From: Kribbella qitaiheensis
Lineage (GTDB): Bacteria; Actinomycetota; Actinomycetes; Propionibacteriales; Kribbellaceae
Assembly: GCF_014217565.1 (NCBI RefSeq)
Contig: NZ_CP043661.1
Span: forward strand, 6,138,001 to 6,202,000
Reading direction: 5' to 3'
DNA length: 64,000 nt
The notes under the pieces were generated by a model, which worked only from the letters and a program-made list of their open reading frames with translations, did not search any database and had not been told where the DNA came from. A program made the translations under genes and the position numbers. Shown one piece after another: positions 30,829 through 39,939 of this stretch (position 1 is its first letter; every line of letters begins with the position of its first letter).

Positions 30829-33066
30829 TCAGCTGAAGACTCCCGCCAGGTCGGGCCAGCGCTCGGCCTTCGCGTAGACAGGGACGACCTCGAGCGGGAC
30901 CTCGCGGGTGACCTCGGCGCCGCCGGTGACGGGCTCGCCGGTCCAGGCGTCGATCCAGTCGCCGGCCGGGAGGTACGTCGTCCAGGTGGTAGCGCCGGGT
31001 TCGAGGACCGGGTTGATCAGCAGGTCGTCGCCGAGTTTGTACTGGTGCGGGTGGTTCCAGATCTCCTCGTCGGCCGGGTGGTCGAAGAAAAGCGGGCGCA
31101 TCAGGGGCCGGTCGGTGGCGATCGCGCGAGCCGTTTGCTCGGTGAGGTACGGGATGAGGCGCTCACGCAGTACGGCGTACTGGCGGAAGAGCGGGATCAC
31201 CCGGTCGTCGCCGGTGGTTTCCGCGACGTGCCACGGCGTACGGTCGCGCAGCGGGAGTTGGTGGTGGTTGAACTCCGAGTGGTACTGCATGATCGGCAGG
31301 AAGACCGAGGCTGCTGCTGCCCGGAGATACAGCTCGGCGTCGGGGATCGGGCCGGAGAAGCCGGCGAGATCCCAGCCCCAGTAGACGATTCCGCAGGACG
31401 CCGCGGTGAGTCCGGCGGTGATGGAGGAGCGGAACGCCTCCCAGGTGGAGTCTTCGTCGCCGGCCCAGAAGATGCCGTGCGCCTGGGATCCGGTGAAACC
31501 GGCCCGCGAGAACGTCACCGGGGCCTTGCCTGCCGAGCGGAGCAGATCCCCGAAGGTGTGGGCGTAGTGGACCGGGAACAAGTTGTTGCCCTCAGCACCC
31601 AGCTTGCCATCGGCGTACCGGAGGTCATGGCCCCAGGCGTGCTCACCACCGTCGGTCTTGAAGCCGTCGACATCGAGGTCCTCGACCAGGTAGCGGCGCT
31701 TCTCGGTCCACCAGTCGCGGGTGCGCTGGACGGAGAGGTCGGGCATCAGCGCCTTCGGGAACCACCAGCCGCGGTTGTGGTACGCCTTACCGTCGGACTC
31801 CAGTACTGCGTGACCGTCGCGGACCATCGCCTCGGCGTCAGCCGCGACCTGGCCGGTGCTGAACTCCGTTTTCTGCAACGGGATCTGCCAGAGGATCACC
31901 TTGATGTCCCGGGCGTGGAGCTCGTCGACCATCGCCTTCGGATCCGGCCAGGCGCCGTCCGCGCGGTACTCGAAGTCCGCTGCCTTGTGCGCGCTGCCGT
32001 CAGCGGTCACCTCGTACCGCGCGTCGCGCCAGATGGTGATCCCCTCCTCGTCACTCCAGGCCTCGATCACCACCGCACCGACCGGGATCGCGAGGTCGCG
32101 ATGCGCGTCCATCCGCCCCATCACCAGCTCCTGGGTATTCCACTCGTTGCCCGAGGCCCACAATTTGAACACCCAGTCCGGCAGTTCCTCGGCGCGCCCG
32201 ACCTCGTCCAGAAACTGCTTCAGAACCGCGGTCGCGTCACCCTCATAGATCCCGAGGTCGACCATCGCCTCATCACCAAGCTCGACCTCCACGGTCAGTG
32301 CGTGGTCGTCCGACGAGTACCACGTACGCCGAGACGTCCGCACATGAAACCCCCAGTCGCTTCCGACCACGTGCGCGAACGGCATCGGCAGGTACGTCCG
32401 CCCATGCACCCCCTGCGACTTGTACTGCTCGAACACCACCGCATCCAGCTGCCTTCCCCGCTGGTCGAGGGCGTCGTACCTCTCCCCGAACCCCACCAGC
32501 CGATCCCCAGCCGCAAGCGGCAACACGAACCGAGCCCGGTGCACGCCGTTCGCCGACCTCAACCACTCAACCCCGCGAACCCGGTCCCCACCCCCAAGCA
32601 CCTCACCACCATCAGACCCCCACGATGCCGGAGCCACTTCAAACCACTCACTCACCTCACCCGCCGCGTCAATGGCGGCGGCGGGCGCCATCGGCGACGT
32701 TTCCGCCGCTATCGACGCGGCGGGTGAGGTGAGTTCGTCTGTTGTGTAGGTGTGGAAGCGGTAGCGGGTGGGGGTGGTTATCGGGGGTGTTGTTACCGAC
32801 CAGCCGCCGTCGCCTCCTAGCGCGCCGGCCTGGGCGGCGCTCAGGTGGCCCTCGCCACCGGCCAGGGCGGCGGTGTCGGCGGAGTTCGCCTTGACCGGCT
32901 CCAGTTCGAGCTCGGTGCCGTCCCACTCGCACACGACCCGGGTGATGTCGGCGCCGACGATCACGCCCAGGCGTACGGGTTCACCGATCAGGGGGAGCAC
33001 CGGGACGCGTTGGTCGGGGGAGGTGGCGTAGGGATGTTCGATGCCGTGGGGGCGATGGGTGATCAT
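30829..33066 (-). CDS. Intracellular GH31 alpha-glucosidase-type enzyme
   Basis: 745 residues, no signal peptide, so it acts in the cytosol. N-terminal beta-sandwich, then a GH31 barrel with nucleophile D472 in DGFKTDGGE and acid/base D537 in IFWAGDEDSTW; WLASGNEWN-like and LWQIPLQK strands are also typical. The KTDG/GNEWN pattern is shared with the secreted GH31 at 43733-47041, marking them as paralogues. It probably hydrolyses the oligosaccharide imported by the transporter encoded upstream. ATG 33066 overlaps the GH15 stop (ATGA); it is the last gene of the ROK-ABC-GH15-GH31 operon. An 85-bp palindrome lies inside the N-terminal coding region. Confidence 0.92.
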   Translation of the reverse strand: MITHRPHGIEHPYATSPDQRVPVLPLIGEPVRLGVIVGADITRVVCEWDGTELELEPVKANSADTAALAGGEGHLSAAQAGALGGDGGWSVTTPPITTPTRYRFHTYTTDELTSPAASIAAETSPMAPAAAIDAAGEVSEWFEVAPASWGSDGGEVLGGGDRVRGVEWLRSANGVHRARFVLPLAAGDRLVGFGERYDALDQRGRQLDAVVFEQYKSQGVHGRTYLPMPFAHVVGSDWGFHVRTSRRTWYSSDDHALTVEVELGDEAMVDLGIYEGDATAVLKQFLDEVGRAEELPDWVFKLWASGNEWNTQELVMGRMDAHRDLAIPVGAVVIEAWSDEEGITIWRDARYEVTADGSAHKAADFEYRADGAWPDPKAMVDELHARDIKVILWQIPLQKTEFSTGQVAADAEAMVRDGHAVLESDGKAYHNRGWWFPKALMPDLSVQRTRDWWTEKRRYLVEDLDVDGFKTDGGEHAWGHDLRYADGKLGAEGNNLFPVHYAHTFGDLLRSAGKAPVTFSRAGFTGSQAHGIFWAGDEDSTWEAFRSSITAGLTAASCGIVYWGWDLAGFSGPIPDAELYLRAAAASVFLPIMQYHSEFNHHQLPLRDRTPWHVAETTGDDRVIPLFRQYAVLRERLIPYLTEQTARAIATDRPLMRPLFFDHPADEEIWNHPHQYKLGDDLLINPVLEPGATTWTTYLPAGDWIDAWTGEPVTGGAEVTREVPLEVVPVYAKAERWPDLAGVFS
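32650..32734. repeat. Intragenic 85-bp palindrome in the GH31 gene
   Basis: Perfect 21-bp arms at 32650-32670 and 32714-32734 continue inward with about ten more near-perfect pairs to a 20-nt loop. The palindrome is read in frame as the Ala/Ser/Thr-rich stretch SPAASIAAETS to AAAIDAAGEVS of the GH31 N-terminal domain, and looks like a tolerated insertion. Confidence 0.7.
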
Positions 33067-34199
33067 CGGGCGTCCTTTGGGGTGATGCCGAGTTCGTCGG
33101 TGAGGATCAGGTACATGCCGTGGGACCACAGGAGCGGGGTCGCCACGGTGCCCCAGCGGGCGATCCATTCGTCGCGGGAGCCGGGGTGCAGGAGGTGGTG
33201 CGGGACCTGTTCGGGGAGGTCGCCGTGTTCGTCCACCTGGTCGGCTATCCAGCGAAGGTGCCGCAGGGCACCGGCCGTGTCACCCGCGGCGGCGAGGTTC
33301 CAGCCGAGGAGCGCCGACAGCAGGATCCATTGGCCACCACCGTAGAACACGTCCGCCGTGAACCGGTGCACCCCACCATCGAAGTCGAGGTCCTTCGCGA
33401 CCGCCGCCCGCGTCATCGCGGCGAGGCCGTCGTCGGGAGCAACCAGCCCGAACGGTACGACGCAAGCCGGCAACGACCCGTCGACGGCCGAACTCCCGAG
33501 CCACTTCACCAAGTGCCCGTCCACGATGCCCTCCGCCGACACCAGCGAACGGATGTCGGCGGCAACCTTCAGCGCCGCCGCCGACCACGGTGCCGACCGC
33601 AACCCGGAGCAGGTGCCGACAGCAACCAATCCGCCATGGATCGCGCCCAGGGTGGAGACATGCCGATGCTCGACATGCTCCTCCCACCAGTCGTAACAAG
33701 GCCGGTCCCAGAACGCGACCAGGTAGTCGACTGCTACGTCGATCCCCTCCTGCCAGCGCGACAGATCCAACCCGTGCCGCGTGGCGTGAGTGACCACCGA
33801 CCACAGCCACATCCCGTAGCCGTCGGTCTGGAAGTCCCACCACGGATCCGACCGGTCCTTCCCGTCGAAGGTGAACCGCGTCGGCAGCATCGCTTCGTTC
33901 GGCGGCACCTCACCGCGGGCGAGCGCCGCGCGCAGGTCGTCCACCTGCGCGCGGCGACGACGCAGTACGTCGTTCACCCAGTCGTGGAACCGGTCTGCCG
34001 ACACCAGATCGCCGTACCGCGAGATGCCCTCCGCGGTGAACGAACCGTCGCGCAGCCAGGCATACCCCCGGTACGCCGAGAAGGTGGGCGCGGCCGGGTA
34101 GGCGCCGGCCGGGTCCTGGTGCTCGGTGATGACGGCGTGGCTGTGCCGGGCGAGTTCGCGCAGACGGGTGAGCTCGGACAGGTCCAGGGCGGCGATCAT
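33063..34199 (-). CDS. GH15-type glucoamylase-like glycosidase
   Basis: 378 residues, cytosolic (no signal). An (alpha/alpha)6-barrel enzyme: YAWLRDGSF near the N-terminus, DPWWDFQTDGYGMWLW, and the acid segment CYDWWEEHVEHRHVSTLGAIHGG, whose WEE is the usual general-acid position. FYGGGQWILLSALL and GDLPEQVP are in the C-terminal third, where the general base is expected. The family removes glucose from the non-reducing ends of alpha-glucosides, including isomalto-type chains. ATG 34199 has AAGGA five bases upstream; GTG 34211 overlapping the SBP stop is an alternative. It is shorter than secreted glucoamylases. Confidence 0.85.
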   Translation of the reverse strand: MIAALDLSELTRLRELARHSHAVITEHQDPAGAYPAAPTFSAYRGYAWLRDGSFTAEGISRYGDLVSADRFHDWVNDVLRRRRAQVDDLRAALARGEVPPNEAMLPTRFTFDGKDRSDPWWDFQTDGYGMWLWSVVTHATRHGLDLSRWQEGIDVAVDYLVAFWDRPCYDWWEEHVEHRHVSTLGAIHGGLVAVGTCSGLRSAPWSAAALKVAADIRSLVSAEGIVDGHLVKWLGSSAVDGSLPACVVPFGLVAPDDGLAAMTRAAVAKDLDFDGGVHRFTADVFYGGGQWILLSALLGWNLAAAGDTAGALRHLRWIADQVDEHGDLPEQVPHHLLHPGSRDEWIARWGTVATPLLWSHGMYLILTDELGITPKDAR

Positions 34200-34207
34200 G
34201 GGTTCCT

Positions 34208-35458
34208 TCACTTCTTCAGCAGGCCGTTGACCTTGGTCTGGGCATCCGCGAGGGCCTTCTCCACCGGCTTGCGACCGGCCGCGGCGGAGCCGAGTTCAGC
34301 GGTGACCAGGTCCTGCATCTCCTGCTGGCGCTCGATCACCGGCGGCAGCACGGTGTTCTCGAGTGCGGTGAAGACGGCCTTACGGTTGGCCGGCTTCTTC
34401 TGGTCCAGGTACGGCGCGAGCTTGGCCTCGTCCGCGACCGGCGGCAGCTCCCAGGAGGTCGCCAGCCGGGTCTTCGTGGTGTCGTCGGACGACGCCAGGA
34501 AGGTGACCCACTTCTGCGCGGCCTCGGCGTTCTTCGACGCGGCCGACACGACCAGCCCGTTCACGAACATCGCCGACGCCTTCTGGGTGTTGCCCGGCTC
34601 GACCACGACGTCCCAGTCGAACGGCGCGTCGGCCATCGCCGAGAACATCCAGATCCCGGTGTGCCACATCGCGAGCTTGCCGGACTTGAACAGCTTCGAG
34701 TCGAAGTCCGGCGTACCGGCGCCGTCGGCCTCGGTCGGCATCGTCTTGCCGACCTTGTCGACCAGGAACTTCGCGGCCTCGACACCCTGCGGGGAGTTGA
34801 AGGTCGCCTCGGTCCGGTCGGCGTTCAGGAACTCGCCGCCGTTCTGCGCGAGCACCTTGTAGAACTCGTTGTACGACACGGGCTGGTAGTCGCCCCAGGT
34901 CTTCGTCGCCTTGTTCGTCAGCTTGAGACCGGCGGCCTGTTCTTCCTTCCAGGTCCAGTCGGCGGTCGGCTCGGCGACCCCGGCCTTCTTGAAGAGAGCC
35001 TTGTTGTAGAAGAGCACGACGTTCGAGAACGACTCCGGTACGCCGTACTGCTTGCCACCGTCGTTGAATGCGTCGATCAGCGACTTCTTGTACGCCGCCG
35101 AGTCCACGTTCTTGAGCTCGGCCAGCGAGCCGTTCTTCGCGTACGTCACGAAGTTCTCGTAGTTCAGCTCGAACGCGTCGGCCGCGGTGCCACCAGCCAC
35201 CGAGGTCTGCAGCTTCGTGAAGTAGTCGGCGTACGGAACGGTCTCGACCTGGACGGTGATGTTCGGGTTGGCCGTCTGGAAGGCGTTGACGATCGTGGTC
35301 AGGTCCTTCTCGTGCCCGTCGTTGGACGAGAAGTTCATGTACCGGACGACGCTCTTGCCTTCTGGCGCCGCGGCCTCCTTGGTCGCCGAGCCTTGGCCGC
35401 AGGCGGTCAACGCCAGCGCGACGGTCAGGCCGATCGCCCCGATCTTGAGTGTGCGCAT
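34208..35458 (-). CDS. Sugar ABC transporter solute-binding lipoprotein (SBP family 1)
   Basis: 416 residues. Signal sequence with lipobox LALTAC (Cys about 20). The mature part begins with the family 1 strand VVRYMNFSSNDGHEKDLTTIVNAFQ and has QVETVPYADYFTKLQTSVAGG. The hinge and Trp-containing ligand lobes (AMWHTGIWMFSAMADAPFDWDVVVEPG) resemble maltose/trehalose/oligoglucoside binders. It delivers the sugar to the MalF/MalG-type permeases encoded directly upstream. No ATPase gene is in the operon, so a shared MsiK-like ATPase elsewhere is likely. Confidence 0.93.
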   Translation of the reverse strand: MRTLKIGAIGLTVALALTACGQGSATKEAAAPEGKSVVRYMNFSSNDGHEKDLTTIVNAFQTANPNITVQVETVPYADYFTKLQTSVAGGTAADAFELNYENFVTYAKNGSLAELKNVDSAAYKKSLIDAFNDGGKQYGVPESFSNVVLFYNKALFKKAGVAEPTADWTWKEEQAAGLKLTNKATKTWGDYQPVSYNEFYKVLAQNGGEFLNADRTEATFNSPQGVEAAKFLVDKVGKTMPTEADGAGTPDFDSKLFKSGKLAMWHTGIWMFSAMADAPFDWDVVVEPGNTQKASAMFVNGLVVSAASKNAEAAQKWVTFLASSDDTTKTRLATSWELPPVADEAKLAPYLDQKKPANRKAVFTALENTVLPPVIERQQEMQDLVTAELGSAAAGRKPVEKALADAQTKVNGLLKK

Positions 35459-35476
35459 GATGGTTCCCTCTCTTGC

Positions 35477-36301
35477 TTACTTGATGCCTGTGTGGGCGAC
35501 ACCGGCGATGATGTGGCGCTGTGCCACCAGATAGACGATGGCGATCGGGACGATCGAGACGACGGAGCCCGCCATCACGACATCCCACTGAGTGGTGAAC
35601 TGGCCTTGCAGGGTGGACAGACCCAGCGGAAGCGTCATGAACTCCGGCGACCGGATCACGACGAGTGGCCAGAGGAAGCTGTTCCAGCTGCCCATGAACG
35701 CGAACACCGCGACGGTCGCGAGCGCGGGCCGGATCAGCGGCAGCACGATGGTGGTGAAGATCCGGAGGTGGCCGGCGCCGTCGATCGTGGCCGCCTCGTC
35801 GAGCTCCATCGGTACGGCGGTGACCGCCTGGCGGAGCAGGAAGACGCCGAACGCCGACGCGATCGTGGGCGCCAGCAACGCGAAGTACGTGTCCTGCAGG
35901 TCGAGTGTCTTCATCTCGATGAAGAGCGGGACGACGAGCACCTGCAGCGGCACCATCAGGGTCGCGAGGTAGAACCCGAAGATCACGTTCTTCAACGGGA
36001 AGCGCAACCGCGCGAACCCGTACGCCGCCATCGAGCCGGTGACGAGTTGCAACGCCGTGGAGACGATCGCCACGCCGAGCGAGTTCAGGATGATCCGCCA
36101 GATCGGCATCGCGTCCAGCAGGGTGCGATAGGCGTTCAGGGTCGGGTGGTCGACGAAGACGGTCGGACCGTCGGCGAGGGAGCCCTCCGGCGTGATCGAG
36201 GTGATCACCGTCCACAGGAACGGGAAGAGCATGATCGCGGCGCCGACCAGGACCGCGGCGTACAGGGCGATCTTCGCCGGCAGCGTGCGGGGGTCACGCA
36301 T
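35477..36301 (-). CDS. Carbohydrate ABC permease, MalG type
   Basis: 274 residues, six predicted spans. The N-terminus KIALYAAVLVGAAIMLFPFLWTVITS and the EAA loop DEAATIDGAGHLRIFTTIVLPLIRPAL identify the second sugar permease. It pairs with the MalF-type subunit, whose gene overlaps it by 8 bp. Confidence 0.95.
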   Translation of the reverse strand: MRDPRTLPAKIALYAAVLVGAAIMLFPFLWTVITSITPEGSLADGPTVFVDHPTLNAYRTLLDAMPIWRIILNSLGVAIVSTALQLVTGSMAAYGFARLRFPLKNVIFGFYLATLMVPLQVLVVPLFIEMKTLDLQDTYFALLAPTIASAFGVFLLRQAVTAVPMELDEAATIDGAGHLRIFTTIVLPLIRPALATVAVFAFMGSWNSFLWPLVVIRSPEFMTLPLGLSTLQGQFTTQWDVVMAGSVVSIVPIAIVYLVAQRHIIAGVAHTGIK

Positions 36302-37208
36302 AGTGCACCCACCTCCGCTGACCGCGGATCTGGAAGACGGTGATGATCAGGATTACCGCGAAGAGAATCCAGGACAGCGCTGACGCCTCGCCCGCCCGGC
36401 CGTAGCGGAAGGTGAGGTCGTAGATCTGGCCGACGACCACCTGGCTGGACCCGGCCGGGCCGCCGCCGGTCATCACGTAGACCTGGTCGAAAACCTGGAA
36501 CCCGTTGATCAGCGAGATCACCACCACGAAGAAGGTCGAGGGCGACAGGAGCGGCAGGGTGATCCGCCAGAACCTTTGCCAGCTGTTGGATCCGTCCACC
36601 TTCGCGGCCTCGTAGACGTCAGTCGGGATGGACTGCAGACCGGCCAGCAGGATGACCATGACGAAGCCCAGGTCTTTCCAGGCGGACGAGAGGATCACTG
36701 CCGGAAGCGCCCAGTGCGGGTCGGTCCACCAGCCTGGCTGGGGCAGGCCGAGCCCGCCGAGGAGTTGGTTGACGAGGCCGTTGGTCGGATTGAGCAACCA
36801 CTTCCAGACCAGCGCGACGACAACCCAACTGGTGACGACCGGGAGGAAGTAGGTCGCCCTCAGGAAGGAGCGCCCCTTCAGCTTCTGGTTGAGCGCCAGC
36901 GCGAGGAGCAGGCCGCCCGCGTAGACGATCGGGAGGTAGCCGACGACATAGATCAACGTGTGCAGGAAGACCCGCCGAGTCATCTCGTCGCCAAGCAGGT
37001 TGGTGTAGTTGCGAAGCCCGACCCACTCCATCGGCGAGATCAGATTCCACTTGTGCAGGCTCACCCAGAGCGAGGACACCATCGGCACGAGCGTGAAAAC
37101 AAACAACGGAATCGCACTAGGCAACAGAAAAAACGCCACCCAGCCAAGCTTCTTCAGCTGTCCGGGTCTCGTCCTACGGTGTGCGACCGGCGCGCGGTTC
37201 TGTTTCAT
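36294..37208 (-). CDS. Carbohydrate ABC permease, MalF type
   Basis: 304 residues from ATG 37208, chosen because it overlaps the ROK stop (ATGA) and gives a normal length. Contains GWVAFFLLPSAIPLFVFTLVPMVSSL as first span and the EAA loop YEAAKVDGSNSWQRFWRITLPLLSP. It forms the sugar channel with the MalG-type subunit. Confidence 0.95.
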   Translation of the reverse strand: MKQNRAPVAHRRTRPGQLKKLGWVAFFLLPSAIPLFVFTLVPMVSSLWVSLHKWNLISPMEWVGLRNYTNLLGDEMTRRVFLHTLIYVVGYLPIVYAGGLLLALALNQKLKGRSFLRATYFLPVVTSWVVVALVWKWLLNPTNGLVNQLLGGLGLPQPGWWTDPHWALPAVILSSAWKDLGFVMVILLAGLQSIPTDVYEAAKVDGSNSWQRFWRITLPLLSPSTFFVVVISLINGFQVFDQVYVMTGGGPAGSSQVVVGQIYDLTFRYGRAGEASALSWILFAVILIITVFQIRGQRRWVHYA

Positions 37209-38497
37209 CCCGCGCCCAGACGGGCTCGGACCAGGCGGCTTTGTTCGCCGCCGTTGCCGGCTGAGTCGAAGGGGCTGGAGAGGACCAGGGAAGCGGCTCC
37301 TCGGGCCCACTGGACTTCCGTCCACGGTTCCACCACGACGGGTACGGCTTTGCGGGCTGGTAGCAACGATCGCCGGAACGACGGCTCGAAGCCGGTCTGC
37401 CAGAACTCCCATCCGTCCACTCCCTCACCCATCAGCACCACCACCTCGGGATCCACCGTGTGAATCACCCCCGCCAACGCCCGTCCCAACATCGAACCGG
37501 CTGCTTCGAAGATCTGTTGCGCACCGGGGTCCCCACCCGTTGCTGCTCGCAACAAGGTCGCGGCGGTGCCGCGCGGCCCGATCACGCCGCGGGCGCGGGC
37601 GGTCCGCAGCAAACCCGCACTGCCGATGTGCGCCTCCAAGCACCCGGTCGAGCCACAGGTGCACTGCGGTTCGCCTTCGGCTACGCCGAGCGAGGGGGCG
37701 GGGGAAGAGGAGAGCGGGCCCCCGGAGGTCCTGCCGGCTGCACCGGCGGGAGCGGTGGCGGTAGCTGAGGGCCAGACCGGGATGTGGCCGATCTCGCCGG
37801 CGCCTCCGTTGGCGCCTCGGTAGATGCCGCCGTCGACGACTATGCCGCAGCCGATGCCCCGTCCGATGGTGACGACCAGGTACGACGAGTGGTCGCGGCC
37901 GATGCCGTAGAGGCGTTCTGCTGCGGCGAGGGTATTGACGTCGTTGTCGACCAGGACCGGCGTGCCGATGGCGGCCCGTAGTACGGCCCCTACCGGCGCG
38001 GCCTGCCAGCCGAGGGTCGGTGCGTCGACGACTCCCGACGCTTGCGAGTCGACAGCCCCGGGTACGCCGACGCCGACGCCGAGCAGCCGGTCGTCAAGTT
38101 CCGCCACCTGCTTGGCCAGGAGTTGCCCGAGTCGCTCGATCGCATCGCCGGCACCCGGGTCGTACCCGAGCTCTGTCGACGACCTGACGGTTCCATCCAG
38201 CTCGACGGTCACGACTGCCACGTGATCAGCAGTCACCTTGGCGCCAAGGGCTACCCCCGCATCGCTCACCAGTCCCAGCAGTCGCGACGGCCGCCCGCCC
38301 TTCGACGGCACCGATTCGAGCTCCTCGACCAACCCGCGGGCGATCAGATCCTTGGTCACCTGAGTAACGGTCGCCGGACTCAACCCGAGCGCCCGGGCGA
38401 TATCCGTCCGCGCCGTCGGCCCCTGCGTCCCCAGCAACCCGACGATGCCCGACGGCACCAGATCACCGCGGGGGACAGGACCTTGCAGGTTCACCAC
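37205..38497 (-). CDS. ROK-family repressor of the alpha-glucoside operon
   Basis: 430 residues. N-terminal winged helix (about 15-75: TARTDIARALGLSPATVTQVTKDLIARGLV) followed by a ROK sugar-binding domain with GVGVGVPGAVD, VDNDVNTLAAAE, GAGEIGH and the zinc-site cysteines CTCGSTGCLE. Between GEIGH and CTCG it carries about 30 extra residues rich in Ala, Pro, Ser and Gly, an unusual insertion at the zinc loop. It heads the operon and overlaps the MalF gene by ATGA, so it probably autoregulates and is induced by the imported sugar. TTAGT/ACTAA motifs lie 18-50 bp upstream of GTG 38497. Confidence 0.92.
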   Translation of the reverse strand: MVNLQGPVPRGDLVPSGIVGLLGTQGPTARTDIARALGLSPATVTQVTKDLIARGLVEELESVPSKGGRPSRLLGLVSDAGVALGAKVTADHVAVVTVELDGTVRSSTELGYDPGAGDAIERLGQLLAKQVAELDDRLLGVGVGVPGAVDSQASGVVDAPTLGWQAAPVGAVLRAAIGTPVLVDNDVNTLAAAERLYGIGRDHSSYLVVTIGRGIGCGIVVDGGIYRGANGGAGEIGHIPVWPSATATAPAGAAGRTSGGPLSSSPAPSLGVAEGEPQCTCGSTGCLEAHIGSAGLLRTARARGVIGPRGTAATLLRAATGGDPGAQQIFEAAGSMLGRALAGVIHTVDPEVVVLMGEGVDGWEFWQTGFEPSFRRSLLPARKAVPVVVEPWTEVQWARGAASLVLSSPFDSAGNGGEQSRLVRARLGAG

Positions 38498-38514
38498 AGC
38501 ACGCTCCAGCGAGA

Positions 38515-38548
38515 CTTAGTTCGGCACTAAATTTAGCCAAAAACTAAG
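38515..38548. promoter_or_regulatory. ROK operator candidates
   Basis: CTTAGT at 38515-38520 and ACTAAG at 38543-38548 form an outer inverted repeat. Inside it TTAGT-TCGGC-ACTAA (38516-38530) and TTTAG...CTAA (38532-38547) make two further dyads. ROK repressors such as XylR bind TTAGT/ACTAA-type dyads. Confidence 0.55.
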
Positions 38549-38628
38549 CCCCTCGGAACGCGCTGTCAAGAGTTGGTGAATGGTGAGGCGAGGATGCGCC
38601 CACGCTGTGCGCTGGGAGGTCGCTCGAC

Positions 38629-39939
38629 TCAGGCGACGTGGACGGCGGGAGGCACGGCGAGCGCGAAGAGGCGGTCGAAGACCGGAACCCGGTCGAACTG
38701 CAACGCGTACGACCGTGCGCGCCGCTCAGCTGCCGCCCGCTGCTCGTAGGTCCAGTCGCACACGACCTCATCAAGCACGGCCCGCAGCATGGCGGGGTCA
38801 CGCTGCGGCACCAACAGGGCCGTATCACCGACCGCCTCGGGTACGCCGCCGGTCGCACAGGTGATGATCGGCCCGCCGCCGGCGAGCGCCTTCTCGACCA
38901 GCGCGATCCCGAACGTCTCAACGAACTCCGGCTGCTCGCGGGTCGGCAGCACGAACGCCGCGCTCCCGGCCATCAGCGCCGGCTTCTCCGCGTCGTCCAC
39001 GTCGGTCAGCACCCGTACCCGCTCGCCCAGGCCCGCTGCCGCCACCCGCGCCACCACCTCGTCTTCCTGCGGCCCGCGCCCGGCCAGGACCAACTGCACC
39101 CGCTCGGCTGACCGCGACCCGGCGTAGGCGTCGATCAGGTCGTCGACCCCCTTCGCCGAGGCGATCCGTGACAGGAACAGAACGTACCCGTCCCGCGAAA
39201 GGCCGCGTCGGGCAAGAGTTTCGGCGATTTTGTCATCGGTGAGCGACAGGTAGGACCAGGAGTCGACCGCCGGGTAGGAGATGGTGATCCGCTCACGGCA
39301 CCGCTGCGCGAACGTCGTGCCGCGCAGGCCGTCGAGGGCCGCCGCCGAGGCCACGATCAGGTCCCTGGTGTACTCCGACACCGCCACGCAGTGGTCGGCC
39401 GCGAGGTAGACAGACAGGATGTGCGCGGCCGCCCCGAACCGGCCGGTGTCAACGCACTCGCGAACCACGTTGGTGATGTCCGAGCCCACCGCCTCAGCGA
39501 CCGTGATGACCCGTGCGGGCCCGATCCGGCGCGCGACCTGGACGGCCTCCTGCACGGCGATCGCGTGCGGGCTCAGGTAGAGGGACATTGCCACCGTCGG
39601 CACTCCGTCGCTGAACAGCTCGACCAGCCGCCCGGTGAGCCCGGACAGATAGCGCCCGTCCGGAACCCGGTAGTCGCCAACGGGATCGGGCCGCTCCACG
39701 GTGATGCCAGGGCTGTACGGCAGCACGCGGTCGAGTGGTTTCAACGGCAGTCCGGCCGCCTCCAGCGCCTCCAGCGGCCAGGTCACGATCCGCACGTCGT
39801 CGAACCCGCGGGTGAGCGCCACCTCCGCGAGGCACCGTGCCTCACCGGAGTGCCCGCAGATCACCGGGTCGGCGCGGACGACGATGACCAGGCGGCGGTT
39901 GGGTGCGGACGGAACGAGTGCGTCGTCGGCGATGCTCAT
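38629..39939 (-). CDS. Glycosyltransferase family 4
   Basis: 436 residues, GT-B fold, no signal. N-terminal acceptor lobe (LVIVVRADPVICGHSGEARCLAEVAL), C-terminal nucleotide-sugar lobe with YVLFLSRIASAKGVDDLIDAY, VQLVLAGRGPQEDEV and the E-x7-E motif EFVETFGIALVEKAL. It transfers a sugar from an activated donor, probably to make a glycan, glycolipid or glycosylated metabolite; donor and acceptor are unknown. ATG 39939 overlaps the GH92 stop (ATGA), an intimate pairing of a transferase with a mannosidase. Confidence 0.88.
   Translation of the reverse strand: MSIADDALVPSAPNRRLVIVVRADPVICGHSGEARCLAEVALTRGFDDVRIVTWPLEALEAAGLPLKPLDRVLPYSPGITVERPDPVGDYRVPDGRYLSGLTGRLVELFSDGVPTVAMSLYLSPHAIAVQEAVQVARRIGPARVITVAEAVGSDITNVVRECVDTGRFGAAAHILSVYLAADHCVAVSEYTRDLIVASAAALDGLRGTTFAQRCRERITISYPAVDSWSYLSLTDDKIAETLARRGLSRDGYVLFLSRIASAKGVDDLIDAYAGSRSAERVQLVLAGRGPQEDEVVARVAAAGLGERVRVLTDVDDAEKPALMAGSAAFVLPTREQPEFVETFGIALVEKALAGGGPIITCATGGVPEAVGDTALLVPQRDPAMLRAVLDEVVCDWTYEQRAAAERRARSYALQFDRVPVFDRLFALAVPPAVHVA

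Noticed and set aside
31045..32727. 560-codon open frame antisense to the GH31 gene
   Set aside because: Antisense shadow of a well-supported glycosidase; no domain features and an improbable Arg/His-rich ending.
32650..32734. Transcription terminator
   Set aside because: The palindrome lies within an intact, in-frame coding region, far from either gene end, and has no U-run.
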